A stretch of 64,000 bases of DNA from Pleodorina starrii (taxonomy: Eukaryota; Chlorophyta; Chlorophyceae; Chlamydomonadales; Volvocaceae), in assembly GCA_030267565.1 (NCBI GenBank), contig BRXU01000040.1, positions 1-64,000 of the forward strand, in the 5' to 3' direction. Positions 35,344 to 44,240 of this stretch are shown in pieces. The notes beneath the pieces are model-generated. The model made no database searches and was not told the DNA's origin. It was given only the letters and a program-made list of their open reading frames with translations. The position numbers and the translations under genes are program-made. Within the stretch, counting starts at the first letter, position 1. Each line of letters starts with the position of its first letter.

Positions 35344-38300
35344 GCCTCTGCAAGGAACTGGAGCTAGTCGTCTTGAACGGTCGGGTCCAAGGTGATTTGC
35401 AAGGGGCGTGTACGTTTTGGAGCCCTGCGGGGCAGGGAAGCAGTATGATTGACCTGTTTGTTGCGTCCCCGGCCCTGTTCTTTCGGGCGGACCGCCTCAA
35501 CGTCTTGAACATCCCTGTCGCGCAAAATGGGGAGAAGGTGGGCAGCCTCATGAGTGATCACTGCCCGGTATCGCTGGAGTTACGGATTCTGCGGCAGGGC
35601 CCTCCTGCGGCGGGTAAAGGCAGCCTCAGAGCGTGCTTCGACGTGCAGCGCAAAGCCAGATATGAGACCCTTTTTGCCGCTGATGACGCGCCCGCCGTCC
35701 GGCGCATCGCGGATGCTGTCAACAAACTTGGTGCCGAAATGGATAGCACAGCGGTCGTTGGTGTTTTTATGAAGGCGTGTTCGGCGGCGTTGGAGAGGGC
35801 TTTTGGGGAGCGTCGTAGTAGGGTTCGTCGCGTCAGGGAAGATAAGGATGCACCGTGGTGGACTGACGAGTGTGCCGCTGCTCGTAACGCGATGCTGCAG
35901 CACAAGGCGCATATGAGGGCACACGGGCTTCTTGCCGACGAATCAGCGCGGCAGGTTTTCACCACGCTACGCTCTCGTTATCAGAGGATTAGGAAGGACG
36001 CTCGCGTTGCGCACCGCGTCGCTTTTTTTACGTCTTTCCTGGAAGATTGCAAGGGCGACCCCCGCGCGCTGTGGCGTCAGCTTAACCAGGGCCTGAAACC
36101 CGAATGTCCAATTCGCGACGTCAACACTTGGCGCGAATATTTTGATGCGTTGTATAATAACGAGGTGAATCCGTTTAATGATGTGCGGGCGGACTATATT
36201 CTGAACCTCATCAATGGGCGCCCCCTTGTAGCGTCCCGCGATTGGGCAGGTACCGAGAGCGTAGCGCGAAATCAGAGGGTTGTTGCGGCGGCGTCTCTGA
36301 GTGCTCCGTTTACCCTGGCTGAGGTCATTGCGGCGTTGAAGTCGTTACGCAACCATAAGTCACCAGGCCTCGAGCTGGCACCCGCGGAATGCTACAAATA
36401 CGCCACTCGTTCGATAGAGAACAAAGAGGAGTTTGTCCTTGCGCCCTACCTGCTGCGTCTTTTGGAGCATATTCGGTCGACTGGGGACTATCCCAAGCAG
36501 TTCGAGGTTTCGGTCATCACCCCTCTTCACAAAAAGGGCGACGCGCATGACCCGAGCAATTACCGCGGTTTGGCTGTCGGCGGGGCTCTCTCTAAGCTTT
36601 ACGCGTTTTTGCTGGACCGGCGGTTGAAGGCGTGGGGAGAGGGTTGCGGAGCGCGCAGTCCTTACCAGGGAGGTTTCAGGCCCAAGCGTGGCACCATGCA
36701 TAATTTGTTTTTGGTACGGCACCTTACGGACCGTTGCCGTAGGGACCATCCCAACGCACCGGGCCAGGGGCTCTTTATCTGTCAGATCGATTTTGAGAAG
36801 GCATTTGATCGGGTGAATAGGGGCTTATTGTGGACTCGCCTTGAAGAAAGAGGGGTCAAGGGCGCAGCGCTGGAGGCCCTGAAGCGTTGTTACGAGCGGG
36901 TGGAACTGCGGGTCAAAGTGAACGGCGCGACGGGAGAGGCGTTCCCCTCCTCACAAGGGGTGAAGCAAGGTTGTCCAATGAGTCCTACGCTGTTCGGGTT
37001 TTTTGTGGAAGGTTATGCCGATTACGTTGACGCCCTGGATGTCGCGCTCCCAGTTGCCATGGCGGCTCAGGATTGCACTAACGTGGAAGGCCGTCGCGTG
37101 CCCTTAGCTTTTTACGCGGACGATCTAAGCCTTTTTGCTGCGACAAAGCGTCGTTTGATGAGCCTGCTTGCAGCGCTGCGGGAGTGGTCGGAAGCGTTCG
37201 GTCTTACCGTTAATGCGAAGAAGTGCGAGCTGCTGTTTTTCCACCCCAATGCCCAGGTCAGGAGCCACTTTTATGCGATCAGCGACTTGGCTACTATGCG
37301 CGTGACGGAGGACGGGTTGCCGGTGGTCCGACCTATCACTTGGAAGACGCGCGCACGCTATCTCGGGCTGCATTTTGGTCCTAACAGCGCTTTCTCGTCC
37401 TGCACGGACGAGCTTCATGCTGCGGGCCGGCGGGCCATGTTCTCTCTGCTTAGCAAGCTGCGTCGGCAGGGGCTGTTGCTCCCCTCAGTTGGTATGAAAT
37501 GTTTCAACGCTCAAGTTCGCTCTGTTCTTTCGTACGGTTCGCAGCTATGGGGCGCTGACCTGGTTTTAGCCATGATAGAGAGGGGTTTTCCGGCTAACGA
37601 AGCTCCGCGTTCTTGTTATTTTGAGGCCGCTATCCGGGACCGTATGGTCAAGCTACAAATCTCGTTTATGAAACAGCTGGTCGGAGCTGCCGTTCCACCC
37701 CTGCAGTTGTTGTTTAGAGAGCTCGGGCAGGTGCCTCTACAGTTGCATTGGGCTGAATCCGTTTTTCGTTTTTGGAACAGTTTGGTGGAGGACACTAGCA
37801 ACGTGTATCACAGCGCCTTTCGTCATGAGATCCGTTTGGCTTTGGAATCGGATCTGCAGGCAGACGGTTGGGGCTCCAAGGTCATTCGGGTTCTGAACCT
37901 CTTAGGGCACGACTGGGGCGAAGAAGCGGCGGCGGGTAACATGGACACTAGGGTTAGGCGTTTTTCGGCGTGCAGGCTTGACGTTGAGGCGCTGATGGAC
38001 ACCCTCAGGGGTCGCGTCAACGACGATTGGGGCAGTGATAGGTTGGCGGTGGACCCGGGCGCTTTCGTTTCGGACGGCAGGAAGCCTGGTGTTAAGATGT
38101 GCCGTTACAAGCACTGGATGGGGTTACCGAAGCAGTTCGAGGGGTACATCCCGCCGGCGCACCACCGTTCCTTACTTCGTTTTCGTTTGTGTGTGTCTGA
38201 CTTAGCGATTAATAGCGAGAGCAGCAGGTCTAGGGAGCTTCGTGTGTGTAAGACGTGTCGCTCTAATGGTGCTGTGGAGGATGAGAAGCATTTTCTGCTG

Positions 38301-38462
38301 GAGTGCTCCGCGCTTGCGTCTGCGCGGCGGCAGAGGCTTTGGGATTTGGGTGTGCCCGTTAGTGCGTGTGTTAACGATGTCATGCAAGTTGACGACCAGC
38401 GTGGTCTTGCGAGTGCTATTTTTGAAATGTTCCGCTTACGGCGAGAATGCATCTCTTCGTAA
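35344..38462 (+). CDS. LINE-type ORF: endonuclease (partial) - reverse transcriptase - zinc knuckle
   Basis: The frame is open from a stop at 35322-35324 to the TAA at 38460-38462. Coding similarity begins at about 35346, upstream of the first ATG (35445), because the true start has been lost. The N-terminal end shows the last motifs of an APE-like endonuclease: LVVLNGR, SSMIDLFVAS and SDHCPV. The RT domain follows: HKKGDAHDPSNYRGLAV, GGFRPKRGT, CQIDFEKAFDRVNRG (first catalytic Asp), SSQGVKQGCPMSPTLFG and FYADD at about codons 580-584 counted from 35373. A C-x2-C-x10-H-x4-C knuckle (CKTC...HFLLEC) lies near the end. The RT is undamaged, so the copy may be young, but without the endonuclease N-terminus it cannot be autonomous. 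It belongs to the L1-like group in the broad sense; the exact clade is not certain. Confidence 0.85.
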
Positions 38463-38654
38463 AGTTGTGCTTGGCATCTATCTTTCAAGTTATGCCATTC
38501 GTCTGTGCTTCTCCTGTATCCTGACGTTACATCGTTTCTTTGGTTACTGTTTCTCTTGTTTCCGTTTGCTTTTCTGCTTGGCTGAAGCGGTTCATGAGCC
38601 TCCGGGTTCGTTTGAGCCGTACGAGCTCGTTGAAGCTTGTAACATCATCATCAT
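35344..38654 (+). mobile_element. Non-LTR retrotransposon, 5'-truncated (APE endonuclease + RT type)
   Basis: The element carries one long ORF with endonuclease C-terminus, reverse transcriptase and a C-terminal zinc knuckle. Its 3' end reads TGTAACATCATCATCATCA, a simple-repeat tail of the kind found on algal LINEs. CAGCGCGG occurs immediately before the first element-like codons (35336-35343) and again just after the tail (38655-38662), which is a candidate 8-bp target-site duplication. On this reading the element is about 3.3 kb and truncated within the endonuclease domain, the usual result of incomplete reverse transcription. Boundaries are inferred. Confidence 0.65.
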
Positions 38655-38768
38655 CAGCGCGGACTCACAACACTATCCTGCACCGCTGCAATAAACGTTG
38701 CAGGCATATAATTTGCACTGGAGTCTATCTGTCTTCTTCGACCTCGTCTCTCAAGCTTCATTCAACAG

Positions 38769-39431
38769 ATGGCGCTCCGGTTTTTCTTCCTCAAGGCCGT
38801 CCAGCCCGTCACTGCCCGGAGCTCGCTCATTGGTGCAAATAGCTTTATGGAGCGTTTGGGCAGCAGGCTCGGAGCAGCAGCCACGCCCTCGGCCATGTGC
38901 GCAATCACCAAAGCGCCGGGCTACGCGGACGAAGGGCGCCTCGTCAGCCACATCAATGGATTTTGCTGGCTTAACGGCAAAGATCTTCAGCGCAAGTTTC
39001 AGCGCTACGAGTTTTCGGCAAACGAGGAGCAGCTCCTCAGCCGCATGGGCAACTTCAGCGGAGCAGCGGCCACGCCCTCGGCCATCACCAAGGCGCAGGG
39101 CTACGCCGACGATGAGCGCCTCGTCAGCCACATGAATGGCTTTTGCTGGCTTAGCGGCAAGAAGCTTCATCGCAAGTTTCAGCCCTACGAGTTGTCGGCA
39201 AACGAGGAGCGGCTCCTCAGCCGCACGAGCAACTTCGGCAAGAAGTCGGCTGATCGCCCGCGCTGCAACCTGTTGGCGGAGGATAAGGTGCCCGCTGCAT
39301 CCGCTGCATGCGTCCGCAGCGGCTGCAACCTGTCGGTGAAGAGCGCCGAGCAAAAGGTAAGTCACGAGCATCAAGCTCCCCGGTACATGCGAGACACGGC
39401 TTCCTCCAAGGCGAAGCGCGTGGTTCAGTAA
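38769..39431 (+). CDS. Hypothetical protein with two ~60-residue internal repeats
   Basis: An ORF of 220 codons with ATG at 38769, starting 107 bases after the inferred retrotransposon 3' flank. I recognise no family. Residues about 36-97 and 98-158 are direct repeats sharing ATPSA-ITKA-GYAD-RLVSH-NGFCW, then GK-L-RKFQ-YE-SANEE-LLSR--NF. Copy 1 has three extra residues (MCA). The coding match is strong, and the bases differ mostly at scattered positions, as in a recent duplication. A good donor, AAAAG|GTAAGT, lies at 39357, so the true protein may splice out of this ORF before its TAA. A long reverse-strand ORF overlaps it. It may be a real gene, a pseudogene or part of an undescribed repeat. 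Confidence 0.4.
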   Translation: MALRFFFLKAVQPVTARSSLIGANSFMERLGSRLGAAATPSAMCAITKAPGYADEGRLVSHINGFCWLNGKDLQRKFQRYEFSANEEQLLSRMGNFSGAAATPSAITKAQGYADDERLVSHMNGFCWLSGKKLHRKFQPYELSANEERLLSRTSNFGKKSADRPRCNLLAEDKVPAASAACVRSGCNLSVKSAEQKVSHEHQAPRYMRDTASSKAKRVVQ

Positions 39432-39516
39432 GTTTGGCGGAAATAGTTTGTGTCCATGTGTGAAACAATTCCCTGGGTAAACGAGGACGAAAACGAAAGC
39501 GTACTGTCCTGGAGCC

Positions 39517-40042
39517 AAACACACTCCCGGGGGTCGTAGGCGCACAAGGTGAAATACGGAATGTGCGGCCTGAATGGCAAAGGGGCTTGCAGCCACCCCA
39601 AGGCACGGGCACACGGAACGGGGAACCGGAACTGCCCAGCCGCGAAACACACTCCCGGGGGTCGTAGGCGCACAAGGTGAAATACGGAATGTGCGGCCTT
39701 AATGGCAAAGGGGCTTGCAGCCACCCCAAGGCACGGGCACACGGAACGGGGAATCGGAACTGCCCTGCCGCGAAACACACTCCCGGGGGGTCAAAGGCGC
39801 ACAAGGTGAAATACGGAATGTGCGGCCTTAATGGCAAAGGGGCTTGCAGCCACCCCAAGGCACGGACACACGGAACGGGGAATCGGAACTGCCCTGCCGC
39901 GAAACACACTCCCGGGGGGTCAAAGGCGCACAAGGTGAAATACGGAATGTGCGGCCTTAATGGCAAAGGGGCTTGCAGCCACCCCAATGCACGGGCACAC
40001 GGAACGGGGAACCGGAACTGCCCTGCCGCGAAACACACTCCC
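39517..40042. repeat. 128/129-bp tandem repeat, four full copies plus a partial
   Basis: Copies start at AAACACACTCCC: 39517, 39645, 39773, 39902 and a partial at 40031. Periods are 128, 128, 129 and 129 bases. From copy 2 onward an open frame on the + strand repeats KYGMCGLNGKGACSHP...CPAAKHTP every 43 residues. The reverse strand is open too, so coding is not established. Confidence 0.9.
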
Positions 40043-40576
40043 ATGAATTGTTTGCACACAAGGTGGCCTGCAGGATATCGGCTGTCAAACCAGCCGGTGA
40101 GCGCGCAAGGCTGATGGGCGTTCGGGGCATGCTGGGCCCCTGGGAAGCAGCCGGCGCCGGCAATGTTGCCGGGCATTGCGGCAGAGGCCGCGGGCTGCTT
40201 CCCCTGCTTACAGTCGCTGCCGCTAGGCTGGCGGCCGTTGATGGCGCAGCGTGGAAGGGGGAAGGGCAAAGGAAGACGGGCGGACCCGCGTTGCAGGGGA
40301 AACTGGGAATGGAAGGCGCGAGGGGAATCGGCTGGGTTTGATGGACGGAGGCCGCTGTGCTCGTTGCGGGTGTTGGTTTGGGTCAGGCGGGCTAGCCGTG
40401 TGCGAGCGGAAGAGGGGATCGGGGGCGCGAATGGTTGAGAACTGTAGACGAACGAATGAACGAACGGACATTTGTGTGTTACACGCCAAACGTTTGGTGT
40501 GCTAGATGTGCATCAGATGGATGCTGGACTGTTTTGAGTATTTGCCGTATGTTTTATTGTCATTACCGTATCTGCT

Positions 40577-40622
40577 TGTCGTTGTTGTTATTCTTATTAT
40601 TGTTGTTGTTGTTGTTGTTGAT
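40577..40622 (+). repeat. TTG/TTA trinucleotide microsatellite
   Basis: Imperfect run of TTG, TTA and TTC triplets in intergenic sequence. Confidence 0.75.
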
Positions 40623-41946
40623 GGTAAGGCTTGTCACAACACAGCCTATGACGTGGCGCACCGGGGGGTGACCCCCGAGGTCCATGTAATAGGCTGCGTT
40701 GCACTCGCGTGTCGCCCGTCCCTCGATATAGCCAATGCACAGCCCGCACTAGAGGCAGTCAGAACGCCGGCCGGCCTGGCGAGAACGGGTACGGTAATGG
40801 GCAGTTGCATGTGGCTTGAGCAAGGCAGGCAGGTACCCTCTCCCTTGCACTCCTGCCCGCGCTCATCGTAGCAACCCCTAGTAGCGCCTCCCTGGTCGCC
40901 CCATTGCTTCCCATTGAGTCGGGTCGGGTAGGATTGGGTAAGTGGCCCTCAGGCCCGGGACAGATCTCGGCTGACCCTTCTGTCTTGGCAGCGCCCTCCT
41001 AGTAGGGCGGCGAGGTCGCTCCTCGCAAGGGTACGTACGGTAGTATTATAATGCACATGCGGCATACGGTTAGTGGAACAGGTAGGGTGGCTGTCATGCA
41101 CGTGCGGCTCTCGTTCATCATGACAGGTAGCATGTGCAGGGGTAGGTAGCATCCTGGCATGTCCCAATTCACGGGTGCTGCCTAGCATGAGGAGGTGAGG
41201 CGGTGTGCTGCGTCGGTCACTAGGCTTACAGGTAGACGTCGGGTTAGCGTTTCGCCGCCGCGGTGGCCCCTACCGAGATGGGTTAAGTACGGTATGTAAA
41301 TCCGATAGTGTCGGCGCAGCATCAAGGGGAGCTACGAGCCAGGAGTCGGGGGGCGCTGGTCCGGGCATCCGTTCGCTGATCCGACGCGCGCCGAAACCAT
41401 TCGTACCTGTACCCAAGGCTGCCACATGCACCCAGACTCCGCTTGAGAACGGTAGTTGGTGCCCGTGCCCGCATACCTTTCCGTGGTTACGCATCTATTC
41501 GGGGTTCGTCCACCAGCCCATAGGGGGCTGTCCTTCGTTCAGGTTCGGCGCCAAGGGGCTCAAAAGCGACGCGAATTAGAAACGGGCGTGGGCCTTGCGG
41601 TGACTGGCTGGCTTGTGGCTTCAGGTTTCTGGCGCTCCATTCTGAAGGCCCCGGGCCTCCTGTTACGCCGCTGGATCTGCCATCAGTGGTCAGTTTCATA
41701 AATGAGGGCTAACTCACAAGCAGCGAATGCCCCATGCGCCGCCTCATGCGCCGCTTGACCGCTTGTCGGCACATCCGTCTTGGAGAGGGAGGTAGCTGCC
41801 AAGGTGTCGGCGGGCAAAGCCAGGCACCAAGAGCGCACTTATGGGCCTCACAGGGCCCTCGCCTGAAGCGCTCCGCTGCCACTCAGGCCACTTGTCTGCG
41901 TCGAAGGATGGAACACCAGCATGACGCGACCTTAGAACGAGCCTCA

Positions 41947-41951
41947 TTACA
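41947..41951 (-). terminator. Candidate TGTAA polyadenylation signal for the SfsA gene
   Basis: The TGTAA nearest to the SfsA stop on the minus strand that I could find outside the hAT element. Subtracting the transposon and its duplicated target, the 3' UTR would be about 330 bases. Confidence 0.25.
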
Positions 41952-42226
41952 GTGGGCCGTACAATGCCCACCCTGGCATCGTACCGATCATACGACTACT
42001 CTACGGCCCCCATGCCGCGCGATGTTGCCGTACATCCAATGAACAAACCCTTAGGTAACGCCCAGTGCCGACCCGCTTAACAACAGCATAGGGCCCCATA
42101 GGGCCCCATACGACGACTCCTCTGTACTGCACTGAAGATTGAACTGCATTGCACCGCACTGCCTTCGCTGCACGTCATCACCCCACCGTCAGCCTTCGCA
42201 CGTTCGCACAGCAGTAGCAGCACGTG

Positions 42227-43278
42227 TAGGGTTGTAGGAATGCTTAGAATGCCAAACGTTCTAAGCTAATTCTAATATTAATTATAACTAGAATTTAGAA
42301 ATAATATTAGGAAGAAGGGGGCAACTTGGTTTAAATGAAGTCTGTTGAGGCTGAAACTTCGGCTATGTTATCTCTCATACTTACGCAGACGTTTCCTTAA
42401 AAAAAATGGGGACTCCGGCAACTCCTGGGGGGGGCTGCCAGCCAAACCCACGGGTCCCATGGCCCGAGTCGGGCTCCAAAGCGCTCGGAACGCACGCAAA
42501 ACACACTAAAGTCAGCGACAACACCGGCAATAAGCTATTACTCGTCCTTTAGGGCAAGCTTGTCCCTCCAGTCCATAATCGGCTCGCCTCCGGCAAACAA
42601 AACAAACATGTTGCCTCAAATCACGGCGCTTCCTTGGCCAAACCGCCACAACTGCACCGAATCCGGTTACGAACCGACTGCTCACTCCTGCACCTCCAGC
42701 CCCTCGATCAGCTTCATCATCACCTCCTCATCGTGCGCACCGCCGCTGCCCTTCTGCAACGCCCGGCTGTTCTGCCGGATGTAAATAAGCTTCTGCTCTG
42801 AAATAATTGTTTCCGCCTTGTTTGCTGCGCGCTCGTGCCGCTTGAGGTGAGTGGGAGCTGTCACCGAGGGGTTCTTGGCGCTAAGCTCGTCGCCGCAGAC
42901 TGTGCACTTCAGCTTTACGACGCCCTCGAGTAGATGCACAGAGAAATATGACCACCAGACAGTCTTATTCTTGGCTTTGGCACCCTTCAAAGCTTCACAA
43001 TAAGCCGCCGCATCAAGCTCGCGCGGGCCGTACGTGTAAGTGTCCTTCTTAGTGGTGGTTTTTGATGGCCCGGCACCGGAATCGGCCATTTTGGAGGGAC
43101 GGAAATGACCTCCGTCTGTCGCTTCAGTTTAAAATAGGCATTGGTTTCGGGGCATTCTAATGGTACGCCATTAGAAATTTTCGAAGCCCTCATCAGCGAC
43201 CTTCCTAAGTTATAAGCGTTATTTCGAATTAGAATTTATTCTAATTAGATTTAAAGTTCTAAGGGAGCTGCAACCCTA
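42227..43278. mobile_element. Non-autonomous hAT-type DNA transposon, about 1.05 kb
   Basis: The left end is TAGGGTTGTAG (42227-42237) and the right end, read on the other strand, is TAGGGTTGCAG (43278-43268): 10 of 11 bases match. Flanking 8-mers are AGCACGTG (42219-42226) and AGCACGTC (43279-43286), 7 of 8 matching. An 8-bp duplication is characteristic of the hAT superfamily. Both subterminal regions are AT-rich (TTCTAA/TTAGAA-containing), in sharp contrast to the GC-rich surroundings. Inside is a reverse-strand ORF with a BED zinc finger but no transposase catalytic core, so the copy is an internal-deletion derivative. It sits 62 bp after the SfsA stop. Confidence 0.8.
42679..43089 (-). 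CDS. BED zinc-finger N-terminus of a hAT transposase (truncated)
   Basis: A 135-codon ORF starting with ATG at 43089. Aromatic residues W45, W46, Y48 and F49 precede C62-x2-C65-x15-H81-x3-H85, which fits the BED finger (DNA-binding, typical of hAT transposases and their domesticated relatives). A stop codon follows residue 135 and no hAT dimerisation or DDE core is seen in the remaining 440 bases. Whether the short protein is still made, and could act as a competitor of full-length transposase, is unknown. Confidence 0.7.
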
Positions 43279-43340
43279 AGCACGTCACCGGTTGGACTCA
43301 CGCACATCCGCCCTTGAGGCCCCCCCGCAGCTGGCACCGC

Positions 43341-44209
43341 CTAACCTCTCCTGCTGCCCCTGCCGCCCTTCTTGCCCTTCCCTTCCTGGCTGTTGTCATT
43401 GCCCTCCTTGCCCTGCTTAGCCTTCCCTTCATCCGTAGCCTTCTTGACTTCTCCTCCCTCCGCGTGCCCCTGCTTGTGCCCATCCTCGTCCCCCTGCTTG
43501 TCCCCCTCCTTGTCCGGCTGCTTGGCCCCCTGCTGCTGCTGCTGCTGCCGCTTGCCGCCCCTCTTTCGCGGGTCGGTCGCATTGAACTGCAGCACCTCAG
43601 CCAACCGGGCGGGGTCGTACTCCCCGCTGACTCCCTCCCCAAACACCACCGGCAGCCGCTTGCCCAGCAGGGCGCGCCCGCCCTCCCACGTGATGTCGTA
43701 CGCCAGCAGCGTGACGCCTGCCGTACAACCGGGGTGGGGTGGCGGGCGGCGGGTTGATGGGTGCGTGCGCGTGCGGGGAGGAAGGGCGTACGGCTTCTAG
43801 CAAGGGAGGGGAAACTACGGTATGTCGTATGCGTGGAGGTTGCCTGGATGATGACGGCAACGAGGTGGCGGGAAACGCCCCGCCCTCCCGCCGCTAGGCC
43901 AACGCCGCCGCCAACAACGTCGCGGAGCCGGAGCAACAAACCATCGCGCTGTCCCTGTCTACCGTATTACGTAAACCACGGACGAGTCCCGCCCGGGGCC
44001 CCCCGGGCCCCGGGCCCAGCCCTCCCACCCACCCAACCCAGCCAGCCCGTCCTCGCCGCCGCCTCACCCGCCTCCTGCGCCGCCCGCAGCACCTGCGCGA
44101 ACAACGGGTCGGCCTCGTGGCAGGGCCGGAACGCGGAACAGTCGGAGCGGTTCACCACGAACAACACCGCGCAGCGCAGGCGCGGAGGCCGGGGCGGAGC
44201 CGGCGGCCC

Positions 44210-44240
<31 letters not shown>

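Larger units (their letters stand above)
40043..42218. other. Intergenic region between tandem repeat and hAT element
   Basis: No gene is supported. A TTG/TTA-rich microsatellite lies at about 40577-40622. TGTAA on the minus strand at 41947-41951 may be the SfsA polyadenylation signal beyond the transposon insertion. Confidence 0.4.

Noticed and set aside
301..40042. CRISPR-like arrays
   Set aside because: The tandem repeats here have no unique spacers between units and the genome is eukaryotic.
39217..40269. Minus-strand 350-codon ORF over the 129-bp repeats
   Set aside because: It is the complement of the tandem repeat; no family match, and the opposite strand is equally open.
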